Source: Marinobacter algicola DG893 (GTDB lineage Bacteria; Pseudomonadota; Gammaproteobacteria; Pseudomonadales; Oleiphilaceae). From it: a DNA stretch of 64,000 nucleotides. The translations under genes were made by a program, and so were the position numbers. Position 1 is the first letter of the stretch, and every line of letters begins with the position of its first letter. The notes beneath the pieces are model-generated. The model worked only from the letters and a program-made list of their open reading frames with translations, made no database searches and was not told the DNA's origin. The DNA lies in NCBI RefSeq assembly GCF_000170835.1, contig NZ_ABCP01000001.1:430030-494029 (forward strand). Reading direction: 5' to 3'. Positions 1 to 8,425 of the stretch are shown piece by piece.

Positions 1-81
1 CTGCTTCATGAAGCGGTCAACGGCCGCGACATCCAGCTCTTCACCTTCGCGGATATCAACAGCCTGGTCGATCTGGGTCAT
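1..81 (-). CDS. Phosphotransferase (aminoglycoside phosphotransferase/ACAD10-11-type kinase family), N-terminal fragment
   Basis: Only the first 27 residues lie in the window; the gene runs off the left edge. The start is the ATG at 79-81, preceded by a GGGAG-type ribosome site. The fragment contains REGEELDVAAVDRFM, which resembles the opening of phosphotransferase-family proteins found beside acyl-CoA dehydrogenases in pseudomonads and Marinobacter. Such kinases are related to the 4-hydroxyacyl-CoA kinases LvaA and ACAD10/11. It follows the SDR gene by 41 bases on the same strand, so it is probably the third gene of that operon. Family assignment rests on a short N-terminus plus context. 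Confidence 0.6.
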   Translation of the reverse strand, partial: MTQIDQAVDIREGEELDVAAVDRFMKQ

Positions 82-122
82 ACGGCTCTCCCTTACTTCC
101 TGATTCTGTGTTAAATGATGAC

Positions 123-938
123 TTAAGCCTTGCCGCCCATTTTCTTCATCCAGCGTTTGCTTTCCTGGTGCATCAACCAGTCAAACGCCTTGGGCGCATG
201 ACGCTTGAGCACCCACATGCGGCGCTCTTTGGCATGGGGCAGCACCCAGAAATCGCCTTTCTCTACCGAACGAACGATGTCATCGGCCACGTTTTCGGCG
301 GTGATGGTGGAGCGCTTCATCAGTTTATTGACGTTCTGCTGAATGCCCGGAATATCAGACCGCATGCTGCTGGTCAGATTGGTCTGGAAAAACGCCGGGC
401 ACACGCAGCTGACATGTATACCGGAGTCTCTCAGCTCCTGGCTCAGGGTTTCCGAGAGCGCAATCACACCGGCCTTGGAGACATTGTAGCTGTCCATCAA
501 CGGCGCAAGCATAAGCCCGGCCATGGAGGCGATGTTCACGAAAGCACCGGAGCCCTGCTTCTTGAACTGCGGGGTAAAGGCCTTGCAGCCCCGAACGACC
601 CCCAGCACGTTAATGTCCATGATCCATTCCCAGTCGGCCATGGTGGTGTCTTCGATGGAGCCCGCGGAGGCGACACCAGCGTTATTCACCACAACGTCCA
701 CCCCACCCCATTTGCCGGTGAGGTCGTCGCAGATTTTCTCCAGATCGGTCAGCCGGCGCACATCGCACTCAACAAAGTAGCCTTCACCACCCGCGTTATT
801 GATCTCCTGCTCTACGGTAATACCCTGCTCAGGATTAATATCACCAATACAGACTTTCGCGCCTTCTTTGGCATACCGCAATGCAATAGCCCGGCCCAGG
901 CCGCTGGCCCCGCCGGTAATAAATACTCGTTGTGTCAT
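123..938 (-). CDS. Short-chain dehydrogenase/reductase (SDR family)
   Basis: A 271-residue classical SDR that should use NAD(P) to oxidise or reduce a hydroxyl/keto group. The cofactor motif TGGASGLG is at residues 8-15, NNAG at 85-88, and the catalytic triad is Ser138, Tyr151 and Lys155 (YNVSK). An in-frame extension upstream to 1172 exists, but the conserved SDR start is the ATG at 936-938. It sits between an acyl-CoA dehydrogenase and a phosphotransferase, all on the minus strand, which suggests it acts on a beta-hydroxy or keto acyl intermediate in the same catabolic pathway. The substrate cannot be read from the sequence. Confidence 0.85.
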   Translation of the reverse strand: MTQRVFITGGASGLGRAIALRYAKEGAKVCIGDINPEQGITVEQEINNAGGEGYFVECDVRRLTDLEKICDDLTGKWGGVDVVVNNAGVASAGSIEDTTMADWEWIMDINVLGVVRGCKAFTPQFKKQGSGAFVNIASMAGLMLAPLMDSYNVSKAGVIALSETLSQELRDSGIHVSCVCPAFFQTNLTSSMRSDIPGIQQNVNKLMKRSTITAENVADDIVRSVEKGDFWVLPHAKERRMWVLKRHAPKAFDWLMHQESKRWMKKMGGKA

Positions 939-1083
939 CGTTGTCTTCCGCTGTTTTCTATCGTTTTTAGTTTCGGTGCAAGAGCCCGCGATGGCCCCAC
1001 ATGGCGGAGTCCAAGCGCCACATGGATGTGCCGAAGGAGCGTGTTTCTGAAACAGCCTCCCTCCGTCCCCAGGCACCCAAGCT

Positions 1084-2295
1084 TCAGTTCCGGTATTTAG
1101 CCAACTCCAGCCGGGCAACCATCGCACGGTGAACCTCATCCGGGCCATCAGCCAGGCGCAAAACTCGAGCATAGGCGAACAGCTGAGTCAGCGGGAAATC
1201 ATCGTCGCTGACACCCGCACCACCGTGAATCTGAATCGTATCGTCCACAATCTGCTGAAGCATCTTCGGAATCACCGCCTTAATCATCGAGACTTCCTGC
1301 AAGGCTCCAGAGATGCCCTTAGTATCCAGTGCCCAGGCGCATTTCAGAGTCAACAGTCGCGCCTGTTCAATCGCCATACGGGCATTGGCAATGACATCCT
1401 GATTACCGCCCAGTTTAGCGATCGGTCGACCAAACGCCTCACGACTGGTCGCTCTTTTGATCATCAGTTCCAGAGTACGCTCCGCCGCACCGATGGCACG
1501 CATACAGTGGTGAACGCGCCCAGGCCCAAGACGGCCCTGGGCAATCTCGAAGCCACGACCGGGGCCCGCAATAAATGCAGTCTTGGGCAGGCGCACGTTG
1601 TCAAAAGACACCACACCGTGACCGTAGGGCTCATCATAGGCGCCAAACACCGGCAGCATTCGCTCAACTTTGACCCCAGGGGTATCCAGCGGCACCAACA
1701 CCATGGAATGACGGCGGTGCTTGTGGGCGTCCGGGTCGGTCAGGCCCATGAAGATGGCAACCTTGCAATCCGGGTGGCCAACGCCAGTGCTCCACCATTT
1801 GCGACCGTTGAGAACAACCTCGTCGCCATCCACGGTGGCCGTGGCTTCCATGTTGGTGGCGTCTGAAGAAGCCACTGCCGGCTCTGTCATGCAGAAGGCG
1901 GAGCGCACTTCACCGCTTTGCAGACGGGGCAGCCACTCGGCTTTCTGTTCTTCGGAGCCATAATGGATCAGCACTTCCATATTGCCAGTGTCCGGCGCAT
2001 TGCAATTGAAGATTTCCGGGGCGATAAAGCTACGGCCGGTTTCTTCAGCAATCAAGGCATAGTCGGAGTTGAGCAGGCCACACCCGTATCTCTCATCCGG
2101 AAAGAACATGTTCCACAGGCCCTGGGCTTTGGCCTTTGCTTTCAGCTCCTTGATGATGGGCAACACCACCCAGCGGTTTTCCTGCGCCATCAGTTCCTTG
2201 TGGTACTGCTCTTCAATGGGAAAAATCTCTTCCTGCATGAAGGTTTTGACGCGCTTGAGATAGTCCTGGCCCTTCTCGGAAATACTGAAATCCAT
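1084..2295 (-). CDS. Acyl-CoA dehydrogenase, ACAD10/11-like
   Basis: An FAD-dependent acyl-CoA dehydrogenase of 403 residues, introducing a double bond into an acyl-CoA and passing electrons to ETF. Visible family marks are CMTEP and KWWSTG in the flavin-binding middle domain and the C-terminal IQIHGGAGVSDD and LADGPDEVH segments. The last is typical of the ACAD10/11 branch rather than the short/medium-chain branch. Two ATGs are close together (2301 and 2295); an AGAGG lies only 2 bases before the first but 8 before the second, so 2295 is preferred. First gene of a minus-strand operon with the SDR and phosphotransferase, divergent from a LysR gene. Confidence 0.87.
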   Translation of the reverse strand: MDFSISEKGQDYLKRVKTFMQEEIFPIEEQYHKELMAQENRWVVLPIIKELKAKAKAQGLWNMFFPDERYGCGLLNSDYALIAEETGRSFIAPEIFNCNAPDTGNMEVLIHYGSEEQKAEWLPRLQSGEVRSAFCMTEPAVASSDATNMEATATVDGDEVVLNGRKWWSTGVGHPDCKVAIFMGLTDPDAHKHRRHSMVLVPLDTPGVKVERMLPVFGAYDEPYGHGVVSFDNVRLPKTAFIAGPGRGFEIAQGRLGPGRVHHCMRAIGAAERTLELMIKRATSREAFGRPIAKLGGNQDVIANARMAIEQARLLTLKCAWALDTKGISGALQEVSMIKAVIPKMLQQIVDDTIQIHGGAGVSDDDFPLTQLFAYARVLRLADGPDEVHRAMVARLELAKYRN

Positions 2296-2368
2296 TGCCA
2301 TGTCCTCTTGGTTTGACCGATATGGAGCCAGTCTAATTTTCTATTCACTATTACACGACTGAATAATT

Positions 2369-2386
2369 CTTATCATTTATCATAAG
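2369..2386. promoter_or_regulatory. Palindromic LysR-type operator candidate
   Basis: The dyad CTTAT-N8-ATAAG fits the T-N11-A layout bound by LysR proteins. It lies in the 120-base gap between the divergent acyl-CoA dehydrogenase and LysR genes. A wider GAATAA/TTATTC pair (2361-2366 and 2393-2398) nearly shares its centre. It is the likely site for mutual control by the adjacent regulator; this is inferred from position and symmetry only. Confidence 0.45.
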
Positions 2387-2415
2387 ACTGACTTATTCGC
2401 GAAGTGGAGATGCTC

Positions 2416-3309
2416 ATGGCACTGAATCGACTGGACCTGAACCTGCTGCATGTATTCGACACCATCTACCGGGAGGGCAGTCTGACCCGTGCCGCCCGGG
2501 CCCTCCATCTCACCCAGCCGGCGGTCAGCCATTCCCTGTCACGCCTGCGGGAGCATTTTGACGACCCGTTGTTCAGCCGTCAGGGCAACCAGATGGTGCC
2601 TACCCCCCTGGCCCGCCGCTTTCTGGAGTCCATGCGCCCGGGGCTGACCCAGATTCAAAGTGCGGTGAACCAGTTCCACGCCTTCGATCCGGCCAACCAG
2701 CGCAAAACCTACTCGCTGGCCTTGCGGGATATCCTCGAGTCGACGTTCCTGCCCAAACTCATGGGCCGGCTGGAAAGCTACCCCGAGCTGGAGATCATCA
2801 GCCAGCGGGTGCCCCGGCGGGATATGGAAACCCAACTGGCAGCGGGCAAACTGGATTTTGCAGTGGATGTGCTGTTGCCGGTCAGCAATCAGACGGGCCA
2901 TGAACTATTGCGACACGACAGGCTGGTGGTGCTGGCGAGAAAGGGCCACCCGCTCACCAGCGGCGGCCTGACCTTGGACAAGTATCTCGAAGCAAAGCAT
3001 GTACTGGTTTCGTCCCGCTCGGAAGGCCCCGGCATTGAGGACTTTGAGCTGTCGCGGTTCGGAGTGCAGCGAAACATACGCCTGCGATGCCAGCATTACT
3101 ACGCCGCCTGCAGGGTGGTTGAGGGAACCGACCTGTTGCTGACTATGCCGGAAAACTACGCGCAGATCATCGCGGAACGGGCTGACATCGATATTCTGAC
3201 CACTCCGGTAGACCTGCCAGGTATCGATGTGCATTTATACTGGCATAAGGCCTATGAACGGGAGCCGGCACTTATCTGGTTTCGGGAGCAGTTGGCCAGC
3301 ATTGTATGA
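2416..3309 (+). CDS. LysR-family transcriptional regulator
   Basis: A 297-residue LysR regulator. The N-terminal winged helix-turn-helix covers about residues 3-62 (LNLLHVFDTIYREGSLTRAA, then QPAVSHSLSRLREHF), followed by a periplasmic-binding-like effector domain. The ATG at 2416 has GGAG six bases upstream; GTG 2404 and ATG 2410 are in frame but less well placed. It diverges from the acyl-CoA dehydrogenase/SDR/phosphotransferase operon, so it is probably that operon's regulator, with an acyl-CoA or free acid as possible ligand. The ligand is not predictable from sequence. Confidence 0.88.
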   Translation: MALNRLDLNLLHVFDTIYREGSLTRAARALHLTQPAVSHSLSRLREHFDDPLFSRQGNQMVPTPLARRFLESMRPGLTQIQSAVNQFHAFDPANQRKTYSLALRDILESTFLPKLMGRLESYPELEIISQRVPRRDMETQLAAGKLDFAVDVLLPVSNQTGHELLRHDRLVVLARKGHPLTSGGLTLDKYLEAKHVLVSSRSEGPGIEDFELSRFGVQRNIRLRCQHYYAACRVVEGTDLLLTMPENYAQIIAERADIDILTTPVDLPGIDVHLYWHKAYEREPALIWFREQLASIV

Positions 3310-3318
3310 AGGGCGCTG

Positions 3319-3675
3319 TCAGTACGCACCCACCAGCTTCAGGAAACCCAGAAATCCGGCGGCGGTAATGCCCAGTGACGCGACAACAATCCCGAATCCC
3401 CACCAGATCGCGGCCCCATCCGACACCTCAGTGTCGTGCCCTCGCAACGTGCGATAGAACGCCCAGGGGCCGAGAACAAAGGCCCCCAACACTGCAAAAA
3501 CCAGACCCAGACTGACGCCGGCAAATGTCCAGGTCGCCAGAACGGTGGCGCGATCAGACACCTGCTCCTTGACGCCATGGCGAAGCAGGAACTGTTTGCA
3601 GAAGAACCAGATCAGGGCGAACAGGATGATGACAAACAACAGTCCGCCAACGACGGTAATCAGGCGATAGAACAA
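3319..3675 (-). CDS. Small integral membrane protein, unknown function
   Basis: An 118-residue hydrophobic protein with three likely membrane spans, about residues 7-26, 45-71 and 88-115. Between spans 2 and 3 lies the hydrophilic stretch FYRTLRGHDTEVSDG. It ends 9 bases from the convergent LysR gene and is not obviously in an operon. I do not recognise the family. Its composition and codon use match its neighbours, so it is likely a real gene of the host chromosome. Confidence 0.65.
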   Translation of the reverse strand: MFYRLITVVGGLLFVIILFALIWFFCKQFLLRHGVKEQVSDRATVLATWTFAGVSLGLVFAVLGAFVLGPWAFYRTLRGHDTEVSDGAAIWWGFGIVVASLGITAAGFLGFLKLVGAY

Positions 3676-3837
3676 GGCAAATCCTCAGTAAAATTAGTCA
3701 ACCACAGCACTATAACCACCAATCCTTAACTGGTAAAACTGCAGAGGTGTTAAATCGTGTGGAATCCCCATGGCACATGACTACACTGAATCACACAACT
3801 GACGCTACGATCACAGCAACAGGAAGGAGTATCCGGA

Positions 3838-5004
3838 ATGGCCCAGAAAACCCGAATTGCCGTGACGCCCGGTGATGGCATCGGTCCCGAAGTGGTTGCC
3901 GAGGCGGTACACTGCCTGGAGACCCTGCGCAAACGACACGATTTGCCGATGGAGTGGACACGCTTTCCCTGGCCGTCCCATGCCTGGCACGAAGAAAACG
4001 GCGAATCCATGCCGGCTGATGCTCTGGACCAATTGAAATCCTATGACGCCATTCTCCTCGGCGCTCTGGGCGACCCCGGACCGGTCGACGACCCCGACCG
4101 TTACCTGCTGCCAGACAGTATCTCCCTGGCACCCCTGCTGGACATGCGCAAGGGATTTGATCAGTGGGTCTGCGAACGGCCCGCCAGGCTGCTTCCCGGT
4201 GCCCGTCAATATCTGGCGGATGAGCGCGCCAAGGACATCGACATGCTGGTGATTCGCGAAAACAGCGAAGGCGAGTACGTTAGCCAGGGCGGGCGACTCC
4301 GCAAGGGTGCGCCGGACGAGGTGGCCACCCAGATGGAAGTATTCACCCGCCGGGCAACCGATCGGATTATCCGCTACGGCTTCGAGCAGGCCCGCCTGCG
4401 GGCCGCCGCTCGTGCCGAGGAAGGCCGTACCCGACAGTTCCGCACTCTGGACGGTAAAACCTGCGAAAGCCAGGTGTGCATCGTGACCAAACGCAACGCC
4501 CTTCGCTATTGGGGCGATATGTACACCGAAGCCTTCGAGGAAATGGCAAAACAGTATCCGGATGTGGCTACCCACCATGAATTGGTAGACGCCGCTTGCA
4601 TGAAGTTCGTGCAGGCGCCCTGGGCGTTCGATGTGGTGGTGGCCAGTAACCTGCAGGGCGACATCCTGACCGACCTGGCTGCGGTGCTGTCCGGCGGTAT
4701 GGGCGTGGCGCCCTCCTGCAACCTGAACCCGGACGAAAACGGCATGCCTTCGATGTTCGAGCCAACCCACGGCAGCGCGCCGGATATTGCCGGCCAGGGC
4801 CTGGCCGACCCCACAGCCATGCTGTTTACCACGGCACGCATGCTGGAATGGCTGGGGCGGAAAGACCCGGCGGTGGCGACTGCCGGGCGGGAATTGTTTG
4901 ATGCGGTAGCCGCTGATCTGGCGGAAAACGCCGGCAAATCCAGGGGGACACAGGAAATCGGCGCCGCCGTGCGCGAACGTCTGGAATCGCTTACTCGGCC
5001 ATAA
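3838..5004 (+). CDS. Isocitrate/isopropylmalate dehydrogenase family protein, tartrate/D-malate dehydrogenase-like
   Basis: A 388-residue member of the beta-decarboxylating dehydrogenase family. Conserved marks are the opening VTPGDGIGPEVV, the substrate-loop RENSEGEY, the metal/substrate segment DVVVASNLQGDILTDLAA and FEPTHGSAPDIAGQG near the nucleotide site. Length and RENSEGEY fit tartrate or D-malate dehydrogenases better than LeuB, and no leuC/leuD lies nearby. It therefore probably oxidises and decarboxylates a malate-like 2-hydroxy acid with NAD. An AAGGAG lies a few bases upstream of the ATG. Its 3' end overlaps the convergent DUF1439 gene by 14 bases. Confidence 0.82.
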   Translation: MAQKTRIAVTPGDGIGPEVVAEAVHCLETLRKRHDLPMEWTRFPWPSHAWHEENGESMPADALDQLKSYDAILLGALGDPGPVDDPDRYLLPDSISLAPLLDMRKGFDQWVCERPARLLPGARQYLADERAKDIDMLVIRENSEGEYVSQGGRLRKGAPDEVATQMEVFTRRATDRIIRYGFEQARLRAAARAEEGRTRQFRTLDGKTCESQVCIVTKRNALRYWGDMYTEAFEEMAKQYPDVATHHELVDAACMKFVQAPWAFDVVVASNLQGDILTDLAAVLSGGMGVAPSCNLNPDENGMPSMFEPTHGSAPDIAGQGLADPTAMLFTTARMLEWLGRKDPAVATAGRELFDAVAADLAENAGKSRGTQEIGAAVRERLESLTRP

Positions 5005-5560
5005 CGAATTCAAGCCGTCCGGGCGCTACCCTTACGTCCATGGGCACCATGCCGAACATGCGCTGGGTGAGGTCCGCTTCATCCAGCCGGTACACAGGCA
5101 TGGTTTCCAGCATCTGTGCAACCACCCGCATGACGTTATCCGTGACCGGTTTGAGGTCCCCTTTGAAAAACGACGAATCGATGCTGCTTTCCAGCAGTTG
5201 CAGCCGCCGAATGTAGATCGCTTTCTCCTCGCTGTCGTAGACAGGCGCTCCTTCCACTTTCAGAGCAATATCGACTGGCAGCTTTGCCATCAGCGCATTC
5301 AGGGCCACCTGCCCTCTCAGGTCAATGACCGCCACGTCACGGCCATCAGGGCCAAGGGTAATATCCGCATTGCTCAGGCTCAGGCTAAGTGGCGAACCGC
5401 TTTGCAGCTGTCGGCGATCAAAGTCACTGACGGTATCCTGAAAGTGGCGCTCCAACGTCGCTTCGGAAATGGAATAGGGTGACAGGCTGGCACAGCCGCC
5501 TAGCACGAACATGGATAACAGAATAACGGCCGAAAACAGGCGGATTGATGCGTTGACCAT
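4991..5560 (-). CDS. DUF1439 lipoprotein (YceB-like)
   Basis: A 189-residue predicted outer-membrane lipoprotein. The N-terminus is a type II signal peptide ending in the lipobox LGGC, followed by ASLSPYSISEATLE, the opening usual for DUF1439/YceB proteins. The ATG at 5558-5560 has GGAGAG seven bases upstream; an in-frame extension to 5617 lacks a good ribosome site. YceB-type proteins have a lipid-binding-like fold but no settled role. It converges on and overlaps the dehydrogenase gene by 14 bases. Confidence 0.75.
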   Translation of the reverse strand: MVNASIRLFSAVILLSMFVLGGCASLSPYSISEATLERHFQDTVSDFDRRQLQSGSPLSLSLSNADITLGPDGRDVAVIDLRGQVALNALMAKLPVDIALKVEGAPVYDSEEKAIYIRRLQLLESSIDSSFFKGDLKPVTDNVMRVVAQMLETMPVYRLDEADLTQRMFGMVPMDVRVAPGRLEFVMAE

Positions 5561-5676
5561 CGAAAGACTCTCCTTTGCTGTTCCTCCTATCCTGAGCCAA
5601 GGTGGCTGCCCGGGCAAGCCGGGCGGGTTAATGATCGTTCAGGAAGGGTATTGACGCCGCCGAGGTTGGCGGGCGG

Positions 5677-5868
5677 TTATTCGTTCTCGGCCCGGACAGT
5701 CACGGAGGGGGTCAGGTTCTCGTCGAGGACCACATGGACCAGAATGGGCTGACAGCACACCTGGCAATCCTCCACGTACTCCTGATCTTCCACCGAAGGG
5801 TCGACGCTGAGATCCAGCGTCTCCCAACAGTAGGGGCATTGCACAAGCACCGAGTCCAGGGCTGACAT
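5677..5868 (-). CDS. CPXCG motif-containing cysteine-rich protein
   Basis: A 63-residue protein with CPYC near the N-terminus and CQVC about 22 residues later, which together can form a zinc ribbon. This fits the small CPXCG family found widely in Gammaproteobacteria, whose function is unknown. It starts 5 bases after the aminotransferase stop on the same strand, so the two are probably cotranscribed. Confidence 0.75.
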   Translation of the reverse strand: MSALDSVLVQCPYCWETLDLSVDPSVEDQEYVEDCQVCCQPILVHVVLDENLTPSVTVRAENE

Positions 5869-5873
5869 GACGG

Positions 5874-7100
5874 TCAGAACTGCTGCTTGGCCATCCAGGG
5901 GATGATCCGGTCGAAGGCCTCATCCAGTTTCTCGCACGTGGTCGAGAAACTGATCCGAACGGCGTTCGTGCACCCTTCCCCGAAGGCATCTCCTGGCACC
6001 AGGCAAACGCCGGTTTCCTTGAGCATTCGCAGCGCCAGATCGGAGCCGTCCACGTGGGGCGGCAAATCCGGGAACGCAAAGAAGGCGCCACCGGGTTTGT
6101 ACCCCGTCAGGTAAGGCGTCTGGTCAACCAACTCCACCACCTTGTCGCGGCGTTCACGGTAGATGTCCACCATGTTCTTGACGCATTGCTGGTCTCCAGT
6201 GAGTGCCGCGACCCCCGCAAACTGGGACGGCGTGTTGGCGACAGAGGTGGTGAACATGTGGAACCGGCGCAGCGACTTGATCGCCGCCTGGCTTGCAATC
6301 ACCCAACCTACCCGCAACCCAGCCATGCTGTAGGTCTTCGAGAAGCTGCTGATGCACATGATGTTGTCCAGGTCCATTGAGCAGTTCAGTACACTGGCGA
6401 AATCATCATCGTCGAAAATAAGGTGGTCGTAGACTTCGTCCGCGTATACCTGGATACCCCGGTAGGCACATTCTTCCAGGATGGTTTCGACGGTGCTGCG
6501 GGGGTATACAGCTCCGGTCGGGTTATTGGGGTTATTCAGAATCAGGGCGAATGTGCGCGACCCCATGGCCCGAATCACTTCGTCCGGGTCGAGCTGATGG
6601 TCGTTCTCCGCCCGGGTGGGCACGAACTTGACCTCACCACCATTCATACGAATCAACGGCGCGTAAAGCAGGAACGACGGGTCGGTCACAATGAACTGCC
6701 GGCCCGGCGCTGACGTCGCCGAAATCGCCAGGTACATCGCTTCGGTCGCTCCACTGGTGATCAGGATATTGTCCCGGGTCAGCTTCCGATCGTAGCGTGC
6801 GCCGTAGTAATCCCGCAGGGCAACCAACAGCTCGGGCAGGCCCGCATCCATGGTGTACCCCGTCTGCCCGGCATTGAGCGCATCAATATATGCGTCAATG
6901 ACGTGTTTGGGTGTAGGCAAATCCGGCTGACCGATGGAAAGATGAATGACATCCTTCATGGTGGCCGCCATATTCACCATGCGACGAATGCCCGGCACCG
7001 GAACCGCCTGCATCGCCGGGTTCCAACTGGCCTTATTCTTCCGGTATTTCACTTTACGCGGTTTGGTCTGGCCGGTTTCTCGGTTGGCGGCTTCTGCCAT
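5874..7100 (-). CDS. Pyridoxal-phosphate-dependent aminotransferase (class I, AspC-like)
   Basis: A 408-residue fold-type I aminotransferase. NNPNNPTGA lies at residues 189-197, the PLP-phosphate and cofactor region YADEVYDHL around 219-227, and the Schiff-base lysine is Lys255 in SFSKTYSMAGLRVGW. The ATG at 7098-7100 is preceded by AGGAGG with seven bases spacing; an upstream in-frame ATG (7124) is less likely. The basic tail before residue 26 is slightly longer than in AspC. The amino donor is unclear; aspartate or an aromatic/branched amino acid are possible. Confidence 0.85.
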   Translation of the reverse strand: MAEAANRETGQTKPRKVKYRKNKASWNPAMQAVPVPGIRRMVNMAATMKDVIHLSIGQPDLPTPKHVIDAYIDALNAGQTGYTMDAGLPELLVALRDYYGARYDRKLTRDNILITSGATEAMYLAISATSAPGRQFIVTDPSFLLYAPLIRMNGGEVKFVPTRAENDHQLDPDEVIRAMGSRTFALILNNPNNPTGAVYPRSTVETILEECAYRGIQVYADEVYDHLIFDDDDFASVLNCSMDLDNIMCISSFSKTYSMAGLRVGWVIASQAAIKSLRRFHMFTTSVANTPSQFAGVAALTGDQQCVKNMVDIYRERRDKVVELVDQTPYLTGYKPGGAFFAFPDLPPHVDGSDLALRMLKETGVCLVPGDAFGEGCTNAVRISFSTTCEKLDEAFDRIIPWMAKQQF

Positions 7101-7359
7101 AAACACCTCCTGGACGCGGGGCAAAATAGTAGCTACTCCTGCAGGTTAGTCAGTAAACAGAGGCCGTACAAGACCTAAAACAGAAAGATTGGATTACCGG
7201 AACGAAACACCGCAATAACCGCTATAACAAGGGCTACGACCTTTATCTTATACGGGCTCAGGTTGACCAGTTCAGGCTCAGATACCAGACTGTAGTCTCG
7301 ACATCCGGACTGTCGATTCCCGCGGCCGGACGCGGACAAACTGCATTGGCGGAGGACAG

Positions 7360-8343
7360 ATGACCCAACACAGCAAACCGGTTGTAACCGTTCTGACAGC
7401 ACCCGGTGAAAAAGAGCCTCCTGGCATGGATGCCCTGCGAGCCCGTGCGGAGGTTCGCTTTGCTTCTGACGAGCCCACTCTGCGGGACACATTGCCAGGT
7501 ACCGACGTAATGATGGTGACGGACTTTCGCACCGAGGCCCTGGCCGCGGCTTGGCCGTCAGCGGATAAACTGCAGTGGATTCACGCCACCAGTGCTGGCG
7601 TGGATGCCCTGATGTTCCCGGACCTCATTGAAGGCGACGTCACCGTAACCAACGCCCGGGGCATCTTCGATCGCACCATCGCCGAGTACGTGCTGTGCAC
7701 GATTCTGATGTTCGCCAAGGATTTTCCGCGCTCCCTGCGCCTGCAGGCTGAGCACAAATGGCAACACCGGGACACCGAACGGGCCGAAGGCAAGCAGGTA
7801 CTGATCGTCGGCGCCGGCTCCATCGGCGGCCAGATTGCCAGGTTGTGCAAAGCCGCCGGCCTGAAGCCCCATGGCATTGCCCGCAAACCCCGGCACGACG
7901 ATCCGGACTTTGTTGCAGTACACGGCAACGACGACCTGACCGAACAACTCGGCCTGGCAGACTTCGTGGTGATTGCCGCCCCACTGACCCCGCAAACCGA
8001 GGGTCTGTTCGACGAAACAGCGTTCAAGTCCATGCGCAAATCCGCCCGCCTGATCAACATCGGTCGCGGGCCCGTGGTGAAAACCGACGACCTGATTGCG
8101 GCCCTGAATAACGGCGACATCGCCGGCGCAGCACTGGACGTGTTCGAGGAAGAACCCCTGCCGGCGGATCACCCATTATGGGACATGGAAAATGTCATCA
8201 TGACCGCCCACATGTCTGGTGACTTCATCGGCTGGAAACGGGCACTGACCGACCAGTTCCTGGAGAACCTGGACCGCTGGCACCAGGGTGAGGAGCTGTT
8301 CAATCTGGTGGACAAGAAATTGGGGTACGCCAGTAAGAAGTGA
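7360..8343 (+). CDS. D-2-hydroxyacid dehydrogenase (NAD-binding)
   Basis: A 327-residue D-isomer-specific 2-hydroxyacid dehydrogenase, reducing a 2-keto acid such as glyoxylate or hydroxypyruvate with NAD(P)H. The cofactor loop GAGSIG is at 151-156 and the catalytic Arg-Glu-His set is Arg236 (IGRGPVV), Glu265 (VFEEEPL) and His284 (TAHMSG). It stands alone on the plus strand, with a strong intrinsic terminator 20 bases downstream. The 259-base gap before it holds no promoter I can point to with confidence. Confidence 0.86.
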   Translation: MTQHSKPVVTVLTAPGEKEPPGMDALRARAEVRFASDEPTLRDTLPGTDVMMVTDFRTEALAAAWPSADKLQWIHATSAGVDALMFPDLIEGDVTVTNARGIFDRTIAEYVLCTILMFAKDFPRSLRLQAEHKWQHRDTERAEGKQVLIVGAGSIGGQIARLCKAAGLKPHGIARKPRHDDPDFVAVHGNDDLTEQLGLADFVVIAAPLTPQTEGLFDETAFKSMRKSARLINIGRGPVVKTDDLIAALNNGDIAGAALDVFEEEPLPADHPLWDMENVIMTAHMSGDFIGWKRALTDQFLENLDRWHQGEELFNLVDKKLGYASKK

Positions 8344-8362
8344 GCCCACTCGCTCAAACAAT

Positions 8363-8399
8363 AAAGCGGAAATCCCAAGACAGGATTTCCGCTTTTTTT
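8363..8399 (+). terminator. Intrinsic terminator after the 2-hydroxyacid dehydrogenase
   Basis: The two arms AGCGGAAATCC and GGATTTCCGCT flank a CAAGACA loop and are followed by an unbroken run of T. It is a textbook rho-independent terminator for the plus-strand gene. The A-run before the left arm could let it also serve the convergent response regulator gene. Confidence 0.9.
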
Positions 8400-8425
8400 G
8401 AATCAATACAACCTTCTCAGGCCAA

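Noticed and set aside
939..1172. In-frame N-terminal extension of the SDR
   Set aside because: The conserved SDR start (MTQRVFITGG) is at 938; the extension is basic and Cys/Trp-rich and runs into the acyl-CoA dehydrogenase 3' end.
3676..3837. Sigma-54 promoter (TGGCAC near 3770)
   Set aside because: TGGCAC is present but the -12 TTGC at the right distance is missing.
3811..5013. Long 400-residue minus-strand frame opposite the dehydrogenase
   Set aside because: It is the mirror of a strongly conserved plus-strand enzyme and has no family features; a high-GC shadow frame.
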